This document shows, piece by piece, positions 1-6,600 of a stretch of DNA of 13,201 nucleotides. Under the pieces are notes generated by a model that worked only from the letters and a program-made list of their open reading frames with translations, did not search any database and was not told the DNA's origin. A program made the translations under genes and the position numbers. How positions within the stretch are numbered: the stretch's first letter is position 1; each line of letters opens with the position of its first letter. The stretch is from the NCBI GenBank assembly GCA_002309835.1, contig DBYL01000004.1, positions 44,813 to 58,013 on the forward strand, read 5' to 3'. The stretch comes from Bacteroidales bacterium UBA1187. GTDB taxonomy: Bacteria > Bacteroidota > Bacteroidia > Bacteroidales > Paludibacteraceae.

Positions 1-45
1 CGTAAGAAACTGACCGTTGCCGACGAAGGTCGCCACAAATTTTAA
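1..45 (+). CDS. 3' end of an unidentified upstream gene
   Basis: The first 14 codons read RKKLTVADEGRHKF and end in TAA at 43-45. The last base of that stop is the first base of the rbfA start (TAATG), so this gene is probably co-transcribed and translationally coupled with rbfA. Too little is left to identify the product. In some Bacteroidales an O-methyltransferase precedes rbfA, and an RKK near the end would not contradict that, but this is a guess. Confidence 0.5.
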   Translation, partial: RKKLTVADEGRHKF

Positions 46-380
46 TGGAGTCAACTAGACAACACAAGATCGCTCGTCTTATCCAAAAAGACATGAGCGA
101 CATCCTTTTGCGATACGCGCGCACGCTGCACGGGACGCTTATTTCCGTGAGTGAGGTGCGCGTATCGCCTGATCTCTCTATTGCGCATATCTATCTCTCT
201 ATCTTTCCGCAGGATAAGGTAAAAGAGACCATGACGCTGATTGAAGAGAACACTCATCGCTTTCGCGGTGAACTCGGCACGCTTGAGCGCCATCAATTGC
301 GCATTATCCCGGAAATAGTCTTCCACCTCGACGAGACCATCGACCGGATGGAGCGCATTGATGAGTTGCTGCATGCCTAA
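45..380 (+). CDS. rbfA: Ribosome-binding factor A
   Basis: This 111-residue protein matches RbfA, a small single-domain KH-fold protein that binds the 30S subunit near the 5' helix of 16S rRNA and helps late maturation and cold adaptation. Visible family features are the basic N-terminal helix (TRQHKIARLIQKDMSDIL), the central strand pair with VSEVRVSPDLS and AHIYLSIF at about residues 34-53, and the C-terminal segment with a conserved hydrophobic strand (RIIPEIVFHLDETID) before the final helix. Length is normal for the family. The ATG overlaps the stop of the preceding gene, and the last eight bases overlap the start of the permease, so it sits inside a tightly packed operon. No Shine-Dalgarno sequence is visible, as usual in Bacteroidota. 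Confidence 0.93.
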   Translation: MESTRQHKIARLIQKDMSDILLRYARTLHGTLISVSEVRVSPDLSIAHIYLSIFPQDKVKETMTLIEENTHRFRGELGTLERHQLRIIPEIVFHLDETIDRMERIDELLHA

Positions 381-2139
381 TCTCGAATCCCATATTGCCT
401 GGCGTTACCTTTTCTCAAAGAAAGGGCATAATGCGATAAATATCGTCTCCGGCATTAGTGCCGCTGCTGTGGCTGTGGTCACGGCGGCGATGATTTGCGT
501 ATTAAGCGTGATGAACGGGTTCGGAGAATTGGTAGAGCATATGTTCTCTGAGTTCGATCCCGTATTGCTCGTAGTGCCGGTCGAAGGACAGACCCTTCGC
601 ACGGACACCGCGCCTACCGCTTCGCTGTACGCGCGCGAGGATATCGAAGCTATCTCCATGCAACTGGAGCAGACGGCGCTCATACGCTATAAGGACCATC
701 AAACGCCGGCACGCGTGCTGGGTGTTGACAGTCTCTTCACCCGGACCGCACATATCGATTCGATCATCACTGACGGCTTCTATTCCGTATGGGATGGTGC
801 CTTCGATAGAGCCGTACTTGGACGCGGACTGGCTGCGCAGATAGGTATGAATGCGCATTTCACAGGTGCATTGCATTTATATGCACCTCAGCGCACAGGA
901 CGCATCAATCTCATGCGTCCGGACTTGTCCTTAAGGCATGAGCACGCATTTATCGCCGGCACGTTTGCCGTTAATCAGATTGACTATGATGATCAACTGA
1001 TACTCGTCTCCCTCCCGCTTGCGCAACGGCTCTTCGACTACGACGAAAACACAGCTACGGCCCTCCGTATCACGCCGAAGGCGCAAACTAAATCACAAAT
1101 ATCAAATATCAAATATCAAATATCGAAAACTCTCGGTCCGGGATATAAAGTATTGGATCGATACGAGCAACAGGCGAATTTCTTCAATATCCTACGTATT
1201 GAGAAACTGCTGACCATTCTGCTATTGGTATTCATCCTCCTTATCGCCAGTTTTAACATCATCGGTTCGCTCTCGATGCTTATCATTGACAAGAGCGAAG
1301 ATATCCGCATCCTCTCTCATCTCGGCGCAGACGAACCGACGATCCGTCGCGTCTTCCTATTAGAGGGTTGGCTTATTTCTGCGCTCGGTACATTGATTGG
1401 TTTGGTAATAGGCGTAGCATTATGCCTCGGGCAGCAGCATTTCGGCTGGCTAAAACTAGGTAGCGGAGAGGAATATATCATCTCTGCATATCCCGTACAA
1501 GTACAAGTACTCGATATCATCATGGTAGCAACTACCGTAGCATTACTGGGTTTCCTGGCTGCATGGTATCCGACAAAAAAGATGAAAGTGGCATTCCTTA
1601 CGCTTGTGGCTATGATTGCTATCTCCTGCTCCAATTCCACTCCGTATGTCTATCGTGGGATGCCGAAGGAATACGCTACAGCATGGGAGGAAATCTACGG
1701 TCCGTGTTACGACTCTGTGCCGTACTCCGTAGTAGCCCTTGACCTCTATTCGCAAGGGCTCGAGTTGGATGAGAATCATCGCATGCGAGGCACCGGGTAC
1801 AACCTCTATATATCGGATATCTTTGTTCCTGACCAAGAGGGGAAGATTGACCTGCGCATTGTGCCTGGCACCTATCATTCCGAGCGGTCGGCAATACCTT
1901 TCACTTTCCTCCCCGGCAAAGATTGGGATGGAGAACCGACGGGCATGTACGTCCTCTATGTAGAAGAAGGTAAGTTGCAGTCTATTCAAGTCTTAGACTC
2001 CGGTTATATAGTCGTCAAAGACACCACAAACGGCGTTCTCGATTTGCAGTTCACGCTGTACTATAAGAACGCTTACGGTTCCCGCGTCACCTATAAGCCG
2101 CATTATCAAGGATTCATCATCCCATGGCGAAAGAAATAA
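373..2139 (+). CDS. FtsX/LolC-E-like permease fused in frame to a lipoprotein
   Basis: Residues 1-403 are a complete permease of the FtsX-like/MacB-LolC-E superfamily, the membrane part of ABC systems that act on lipoproteins or envelope targets. The opening (MPNLESHIAWRYLFSKKGHNA) is typical. The first membrane segment is at about 27-47, a periplasmic domain spans about 50-270, and three more membrane segments lie near 278-301, 333-355 and 381-399. Family members end near residue 400-410, just where WYPTKK occurs here. Instead of stopping, the frame continues into a second protein with its own signal peptide (from M404). ATG 373 is chosen over the upstream TTG 358 and ATG 361 because it begins the conserved part; it overlaps rbfA by eight bases. 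No ATPase partner lies in the window. A heptanucleotide repeat encodes residues 242-251. The permease identity is firm; whether the fusion is real is uncertain. Confidence 0.85.
   Translation: MPNLESHIAWRYLFSKKGHNAINIVSGISAAAVAVVTAAMICVLSVMNGFGELVEHMFSEFDPVLLVVPVEGQTLRTDTAPTASLYAREDIEAISMQLEQTALIRYKDHQTPARVLGVDSLFTRTAHIDSIITDGFYSVWDGAFDRAVLGRGLAAQIGMNAHFTGALHLYAPQRTGRINLMRPDLSLRHEHAFIAGTFAVNQIDYDDQLILVSLPLAQRLFDYDENTATALRITPKAQTKSQISNIKYQISKTLGPGYKVLDRYEQQANFFNILRIEKLLTILLLVFILLIASFNIIGSLSMLIIDKSEDIRILSHLGADEPTIRRVFLLEGWLISALGTLIGLVIGVALCLGQQHFGWLKLGSGEEYIISAYPVQVQVLDIIMVATTVALLGFLAAWYPTKKMKVAFLTLVAMIAISCSNSTPYVYRGMPKEYATAWEEIYGPCYDSVPYSVVALDLYSQGLELDENHRMRGTGYNLYISDIFVPDQEGKIDLRIVPGTYHSERSAIPFTFLPGKDWDGEPTGMYVLYVEEGKLQSIQVLDSGYIVVKDTTNGVLDLQFTLYYKNAYGSRVTYKPHYQGFIIPWRKK
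1097..1124 (+). repeat. Four exact tandem copies of AAATATC inside the permease gene
   Basis: The heptamer AAATATC is repeated four times without error and codes for part of QISNIKYQIS in the periplasmic domain, where related permeases have a variable helix before the EQQANFFNILRIEK region. Because seven is not a multiple of three, gain or loss of one or two copies would shift the frame; gain or loss of three would not. Confidence 0.95.
1575..1585 (+). other. A-run junction: in-frame A-AAA-AAG heptamer followed by ATGA
   Basis: In the permease frame the codons are ACA AAA AAG ATG AAA, so a heptamer identical to the classic dnaX-type slippery site lies in the zero frame at 1575-1581. It is followed at once by ATGA, in which the TGA is in the +1 frame and the ATG begins the lipoprotein. 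Removing one A would end the permease as ...TKR-stop with a textbook ATGA overlap. The sequence is directly visible; that it acts in recoding is only a possibility. Confidence 0.5.
1582..2139 (+). CDS. Small lipoprotein precursor (fused to, or restarted within, the permease frame)
   Basis: From ATG 1582 the frame reads as a self-standing 185-residue lipoprotein. It has K2, a hydrophobic core, and a lipobox AISC with the acylated cysteine at position 16, followed by SNSTPYV. The mature part is rich in beta-strand patterns. Its end (LDSGYIVVKDTT...LYYKNAYGSRVTYKPHYQGFI) resembles the SG.v.V...G...Y.G module common at the C-terminus of small Bacteroidales lipoproteins. I do not recognise a specific family. 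An A-rich leader precedes the ATG, which is a normal initiation context in this phylum. The 3' end overlaps xerD by 16 bases. If it is made only as a fusion, the KKMK segment followed by the hydrophobic stretch would still be a plausible internal signal that lipoprotein signal peptidase could cut before C419 of the fusion. Confidence 0.55.
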   Translation: MKVAFLTLVAMIAISCSNSTPYVYRGMPKEYATAWEEIYGPCYDSVPYSVVALDLYSQGLELDENHRMRGTGYNLYISDIFVPDQEGKIDLRIVPGTYHSERSAIPFTFLPGKDWDGEPTGMYVLYVEEGKLQSIQVLDSGYIVVKDTTNGVLDLQFTLYYKNAYGSRVTYKPHYQGFIIPWRKK

Positions 2140-3053
2140 CATCTGAGGCAGACCTGCTGCGCGAGTATCACACGTGGCTGAGGTTGGAAAGAGGCTATTC
2201 GCTGAATACCATCGAGGGATACGAGATGGATCTGGAGAAACTGCGCAAGTATGCTAATGGGCACACAGATAAAAACGGAAAGCCCTTGAACGTTGTTAAG
2301 ATGGAGTTTGAGGACCTCGAGGCCTTCATCTTCGAGCAATTCAAGACAATCACTTCCGAAGCTACGCAGGCCCGCATACTCGCCGGCATTCACTCATGGT
2401 ACCGATTTCTGCTATACAAAGATTATATTGAGCAAGACCCATCCGAGCTATTGGAAGGACCGAAGAAATCCAAACATCTGCCTACCGTGCTATCGCTGGA
2501 GGAAGTGAATGCAATGATGGGGGCTATCGATTTGAGTAGCAATGAAGGGCATCGTAACCGCGCGATGATGGAGATGCTTTACGGGAGCGGACTGCGCGTG
2601 AGCGAACTGGTGAACCTTCAGTTGAGCAAGATATATCTCGATGAGCATTATATGCTGATTGAGGGAAAGGGCTCCAAGCAGCGCCTTGTGCCGCTCTCTC
2701 CCGTATCGGAAGAATGGTTCGGCTATTGGATGCAGGAACGTAGCACCTGGCCGCTTAAACCGGAGTCACGTGATGTAGCCTTCGTCAACCGCTACGGAAG
2801 ACCGATGACGCGTGCGATGGTCTTCACTATCGTACGGCAATTATGCGCAAAAGCGGGCATCACCAAGACCGTCAGTCCGCATACATTACGACATTCGTTC
2901 GCCACGCATCTGCTGCAGAACGGAGCAGACTTGCGCGTGATACAACAACTACTCGGTCATGAAGATCTGGCCACGACAGAGATATACACCCATCTCGATG
3001 TACAAGATTTGCGTAAAGCTATTCTACAATGTCATCCCGCTAATAAAGTTTAG
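2124..3053 (+). CDS. xerD: Site-specific tyrosine recombinase XerD
   Basis: A 309-residue tyrosine recombinase of Xer type, which resolves chromosome dimers at dif, normally with XerC and under FtsK control. The N-terminal SAM-like core-binding domain covers about residues 7-105 (ERGYSLNTIEGYEMDLEKL). The catalytic domain follows, with R158 in LYGSGLRVSEL, K182 in the GKGSK turn, H253 and R256 in SPHTLRH, H279 in LLGHE and nucleophile Y288 in EIYTHLD. All the expected catalytic positions are present, so it should be active. Length is normal. The ATG lies within the end of the lipoprotein frame (16-base overlap), and the TAG stop lies inside a 14-bp tandem repeat. XerD is favoured over XerC from overall resemblance of the N-terminal domain; phage or integron integrases are unlikely because there are no mobile-element neighbours. 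Confidence 0.9.
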   Translation: MAKEITSEADLLREYHTWLRLERGYSLNTIEGYEMDLEKLRKYANGHTDKNGKPLNVVKMEFEDLEAFIFEQFKTITSEATQARILAGIHSWYRFLLYKDYIEQDPSELLEGPKKSKHLPTVLSLEEVNAMMGAIDLSSNEGHRNRAMMEMLYGSGLRVSELVNLQLSKIYLDEHYMLIEGKGSKQRLVPLSPVSEEWFGYWMQERSTWPLKPESRDVAFVNRYGRPMTRAMVFTIVRQLCAKAGITKTVSPHTLRHSFATHLLQNGADLRVIQQLLGHEDLATTEIYTHLDVQDLRKAILQCHPANKV

Positions 3054-3074
3054 TGTTTAGAGTTTAGTGTTTAG
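3047..3074 (+). repeat. Two perfect 14-bp tandem copies (four 7-nt units) between xerD and the DUF5686 gene
   Basis: AGTTTAGTGTTTAG occurs twice in tandem. Each copy is two heptamers (AGTTTAG and TGTTTAG), giving four units of 7-nt period. The first copy supplies the xerD stop codon TAG, and the second contains the only reasonable start (GTG) of the next gene. Confidence 0.93.
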
Positions 3075-5454
3075 AGGAAAAAACATATTCGGTCTGTCAG
3101 TTCGAAGAACGGTCTGTATTCTGTCAGCGTTAGCGGTCTTCGTTTCGACATTCGCTGTCGAGACCATTATCGTCGGCGAGATTGTTAACGAGACGACGGG
3201 AGAAGCGATACCGAATGTCAATATCCATTTCCGTGGTACGAAGATAGGTACCACCTCTGACGAGAACGGAGCTTATGCGCTGCGCGTAGACATGTCAGCT
3301 AAAAGTCAACTCGTCTTCTCTGCTGTCGGGTATTACACCCAGCGCTTTGATATAGAACCAGGCTCTATGGCCGGGCTGCAAGTAGCGCTGCGTGAGAAAA
3401 CCGCTACGCTTACGGAGATCGTAGTAGCGCCAAACGAGAACCCTGCGCTTGCGCTCCTTCGCCAAGTGCGTGCACATAGGCCGGAGAACGACCGCACGAT
3501 GCATGCGGATAATGCAGCTACACTCCAGCGCGAACAGACGCTATACGTATCGCATATCCAGAAGAAGCATTTGCGTCGCGCATTATGGAGCAGTCTGCAG
3601 AGTGGTATGATCGCACAAGAGGACTCCACCTATATTCTCCCGCTCTATCGCGAGACGCAGTCTTTCCGTATCGCAGGCGCTGAGATGATACCCGCTAACG
3701 ACCAGCGCACGCAAGCGCTCATTCTCACCGAGACGGACTACTCATCGCTTATTGGCAACGAAGGTAATCTCAATTTCTACGCACCGTCTGTCTCTATCAT
3801 GGGCCATGCTTTCCTGTCTCCCCTTGCCTCCGGCGGCAACCTTTACTATCGCTACTACCTAAATAGTGTCGACGACACGATAAACAGCGAAGCGATAAAC
3901 CTCGTTCGGATTCATTTCCGCACGAGAAATCCTTTCTATGCGACCTTCAACGGAAGCATGGTGATTGATACCACTACCTTTGCGTTACGCGCGTTGACAG
4001 CCTATGTTCCCGCAGAAGTGGCGGTAAACTACGTCAATACGCTCCATATATCCCAAACGCTTGCGCCGGACAACTCCATTGCCGACGAGCATATATCTGC
4101 GCTTCTCGATTTCTCTATCAAATCCGAGCGGGCTGGCACCACTTTCCCGACCCTGCTTATCCGCACCGATCTAAAGAATCCGAATATACGTATCCCCGAC
4201 ACTATAGCGACTACCATAGAGGAAGTGCCAGCCACGAGCGAACTCACCCAGACCGACAGCGCATTCATGGCGCTGGACTCGCTGCCGGTCATCCGCGTAG
4301 CTAAATGGTTCGCCACCATCGCGACGACGGGATATATCCCTACGGGCACGCCGGTAGATATCGGGCATGTAGAGGAGATATTACAGGTCAATAAGCATGA
4401 AGGCGTACACGTCGGATTACCTTTCCGCACGAATGAGAAGATGTCGAAAATCGTCTCGTTGGAGGCATCGGTGGGGTATGGTTTCCGCGACCGTTCGTTT
4501 AAGGGACTCGGACGCGTCTCTGTGGACTTGCCTACACCGCGGAAGAATATCCTGCAATTCGAATACAACGATCATTACGTATGGTCTGAAGTCGATGATT
4601 TCGATCGCCTGTTGCGCGAGAACTCCATGGGTTGGGGTAACTTCGATTTCACGGCATACGCTTTTGAGGCACTGCACCGCGATGCAAAATGTGTGAATAC
4701 CGCATTACGGCAGCGGCAGCTGCAAATGCATTGGTTTGCAGATTGGTTTGACATATATCTGCCTCGGCTGGGTCATACGATGAGTCTCGAGACGCATCTC
4801 TACGGACGCGCAGGCTGGCAAGCCGGCTATGCCTATCAGTCGCTGTCGGCCATAGCCCGCATCAGCTGGGGCGAGCGCAAATACGATGGTTATTTCATGC
4901 GTCGCTATGCGTATTCGTCAAAATATCCGGTATTGTATCTGGGCGCAGAAGCGGGACACTGGTCTGCAGACGAATCGAAAGTCTATTTCCATTTCCGCGC
5001 GATGCTCACCCAGCATGCGAACTTAGGAATGGGCGGAACGCTCAACTATGCTTTCCAAGCCGGTATCCTTTTCGGCAAAGTACCTCCCACGCTGCTCTGG
5101 CAGGCGAATGCGAACCAAGGTTACGCGTATGATCCGTATCGCTTCACCTTCCTGCACGGCAACCAGCTATTGGCCAACAGGTATGCCGCGCTGCAAGCCG
5201 AATGGAATGGTATGGGTGTCCTCTTTAATCTGATTCCGGGTATTCGTTGGTTACATTTGCGCGAGTTAGTAGAAGCGAAAATAGCATACGGATATAATAG
5301 CCAGGCGGAAGCAGGAACAAAGCGCTCGATGCTCTATTCGGAAGTAGGTATCGGTATCGGAAATATCCTTCGCGTATGCAATCTCTATTCTATCTGGGCA
5401 ATCACGCCGGAGATCCAATGGGCTATCCGCTTCCGGATTCACTTAGGATTATAA
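3067..5454 (+). CDS. DUF5686 family outer-membrane protein with carboxypeptidase-regulatory-like domain
   Basis: This 795-residue protein has a signal-peptide-like N-terminus (basic residues, then VCILSALAVFVSTFAV up to about residue 30). A carboxypeptidase-regulatory-like beta-sandwich follows (about 33-110: VGEIVNETTGEAIPNVNIHFRGT...TSDENGAYAL). Next comes the long DUF5686 region, whose C-terminal half is rich in alternating aromatic strands suited to an outer-membrane beta-barrel, ending in aromatic-rich strands (EIQWAIRFRIHLGL). Members resemble TonB-dependent receptors but lack a clear plug domain; their substrate is not known. No ATG occurs until well inside the regulatory-like domain, so the start must be the GTG at 3067, within the second 14-bp repeat copy; 13 bases separate it from the xerD stop. 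It is the last gene of the operon, followed by a terminator. Family assignment is from recognition of overall pattern. Confidence 0.85.
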   Translation: MFRGKNIFGLSVRRTVCILSALAVFVSTFAVETIIVGEIVNETTGEAIPNVNIHFRGTKIGTTSDENGAYALRVDMSAKSQLVFSAVGYYTQRFDIEPGSMAGLQVALREKTATLTEIVVAPNENPALALLRQVRAHRPENDRTMHADNAATLQREQTLYVSHIQKKHLRRALWSSLQSGMIAQEDSTYILPLYRETQSFRIAGAEMIPANDQRTQALILTETDYSSLIGNEGNLNFYAPSVSIMGHAFLSPLASGGNLYYRYYLNSVDDTINSEAINLVRIHFRTRNPFYATFNGSMVIDTTTFALRALTAYVPAEVAVNYVNTLHISQTLAPDNSIADEHISALLDFSIKSERAGTTFPTLLIRTDLKNPNIRIPDTIATTIEEVPATSELTQTDSAFMALDSLPVIRVAKWFATIATTGYIPTGTPVDIGHVEEILQVNKHEGVHVGLPFRTNEKMSKIVSLEASVGYGFRDRSFKGLGRVSVDLPTPRKNILQFEYNDHYVWSEVDDFDRLLRENSMGWGNFDFTAYAFEALHRDAKCVNTALRQRQLQMHWFADWFDIYLPRLGHTMSLETHLYGRAGWQAGYAYQSLSAIARISWGERKYDGYFMRRYAYSSKYPVLYLGAEAGHWSADESKVYFHFRAMLTQHANLGMGGTLNYAFQAGILFGKVPPTLLWQANANQGYAYDPYRFTFLHGNQLLANRYAALQAEWNGMGVLFNLIPGIRWLHLRELVEAKIAYGYNSQAEAGTKRSMLYSEVGIGIGNILRVCNLYSIWAITPEIQWAIRFRIHLGL

Positions 5455-5476
5455 ATGATAGCCGTAAGGCACACAA

Positions 5477-5508
5477 AAAAAATCGCCACCGTGAGGTAGC
5501 GATTTTTT
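5477..5508. terminator. Bidirectional intrinsic terminator between convergent operons
   Basis: A 14-bp stem with one C/A mismatch (AAAAAATCGCCACC against GGTAGCGATTTTTT) encloses a GTGA loop. A tracts on the left and T tracts on the right give a U-run in either direction. It can therefore end both the + strand operon and the - strand sus operon. Confidence 0.88.
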
Positions 5509-5517
5509 CTATACGCA

Positions 5518-5550
5518 GACTGAATTACAAACGAATATTCAGTCCTTTTT
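5518..5550 (+). terminator. Possible second terminator for the + strand operon
   Basis: A perfect 8-bp stem (GACTGAAT / ATTCAGTC) with an 11-nt loop is followed by CCTTTTT on the + strand. It overlaps the last codons of the convergent lipoprotein gene. It could act as a back-up stop for read-through of the first terminator; the short stem makes this uncertain. Confidence 0.4.
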
Positions 5551-6586
5551 CATTTTGGTTGCGCGCTGCACGCTTAGCTGCTTTAGCAGGAGCTCCAGAT
5601 GCTTCTTCCTCTTCTGCATTGTCTGCCACATAAGACTCAACATCAAAATAGAAGCGGAATCCTGCGAGTACTTCAAGTGTAGTTCCTTCACCAGATGCCA
5701 AAGTTCCATCATCGTAAGCAAAAGTAATACTTCCTGCTTCCGCATCAAACGTACCAACAGCACCCTGGTAGTCATACAAGAATACCTCACCGTAAGACGG
5801 ATCCCATATGAATCCCAGATAGGTAAGACGCTTCTCAAGTGTAGCCGTACCCTTAACCGGATCAATAATCAGCGTTACGTTAGCCGGGCTTGTAGCACCC
5901 TCCAAGTCTGCTTCGGTATTATACGGGAATGCATCATAGAGTCCATACTCGTCCGGTTCGTCAGACTCCGGCAGTTTTGCATACGGATTGATGATACGGA
6001 GTTTCCAGGTGCCACTCGGCAACTTAGCCAACTTATAGTCTACATGCCAAGCCAAACCTTCAGGGATACTATAGTATTTAACAAGGCAATCATAGTCACC
6101 TACCCATACACCTTCACCCGGCTCATACTTGATAAGCGTTGCCTCGTAATTGAAGGTGGGAGACAATGGTTTGCCGGAAGCATCTTTCTCAATCTTGTAC
6201 GGATTCAATGCGTCTAAGTCAACTTGTACTTGGAATCCATAGGTATTACCTACCTGCATCGTCGTATCGAACTTAACAGTAATTGTATCCGTGAATTCGC
6301 CTGCTTCGAAATTAATCGTATCCGGCACAATGAATACATTATCCGTATTCTGTTTTACGAAGAGCAGAACAGAGAGTGCCGAATCAGCATTCGTACGAGC
6401 AACGACGACATTAACAGAGTCGATACCAGCTTCCGGATCTAATTCCACTCCCGTTACAGCGGAAACAGGGAAATAGATGCACTGGTCCGTCGTAGCCGGC
6501 TTGCCCGGCTCATAAGGGACGTTCTTGTCGCATCCAATGAATGCGAGGGCTAAGAAAGCCAGAACAATTGCAATATTCTTCTTCAT
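5525..6586 (-). CDS. Sus-operon accessory surface lipoprotein
   Basis: A 353-residue lipoprotein with the precursor start MKKNIAIVLAFLALAFIGC; the acylated cysteine is residue 19 and is followed by DKN. The first ~130 mature residues have the pattern seen in many third-position lipoproteins of sus operons: an opening strand (CIYFPVSA), then VNVVVARTNAD, then FEAGEFTDTITVKFD, a Calx-beta-like sandwich. The second half (VWVGDYDCL...FGYLGFIWDP-like strands) is probably another beta-domain. ATG 6586 is chosen over the in-frame GTG 6595 because the signal peptide begins there; the gap to the susD stop is then 14 bases. The C-terminus carries an acidic run (EEEEAS) then a basic Ala/Lys/Arg tail, which is unusual. 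It likely sits on the cell surface and helps the SusCD pair bind its ligand, but no ligand can be read from sequence. Confidence 0.82.
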   Translation of the reverse strand: MKKNIAIVLAFLALAFIGCDKNVPYEPGKPATTDQCIYFPVSAVTGVELDPEAGIDSVNVVVARTNADSALSVLLFVKQNTDNVFIVPDTINFEAGEFTDTITVKFDTTMQVGNTYGFQVQVDLDALNPYKIEKDASGKPLSPTFNYEATLIKYEPGEGVWVGDYDCLVKYYSIPEGLAWHVDYKLAKLPSGTWKLRIINPYAKLPESDEPDEYGLYDAFPYNTEADLEGATSPANVTLIIDPVKGTATLEKRLTYLGFIWDPSYGEVFLYDYQGAVGTFDAEAGSITFAYDDGTLASGEGTTLEVLAGFRFYFDVESYVADNAEEEEASGAPAKAAKRAARNQNEKGLNIRL

Positions 6587-6600
6587 ACTATTCACAATTT

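Noticed and set aside
358..372. Upstream TTG 358 or ATG 361 as the permease start
   Set aside because: They add MMSC-type residues inside rbfA; the conserved N-terminus begins at ATG 373, which gives a normal short overlap.
2124..3053. XerD as an integrative-element integrase
   Set aside because: It is embedded in an operon with housekeeping and envelope genes, is of normal Xer length, and has no attachment sites or cargo beside it.
6587..6595. GTG 6595 as start of the accessory lipoprotein
   Set aside because: The signal peptide begins at ATG 6586; the GTG would put NS between and has no advantage.
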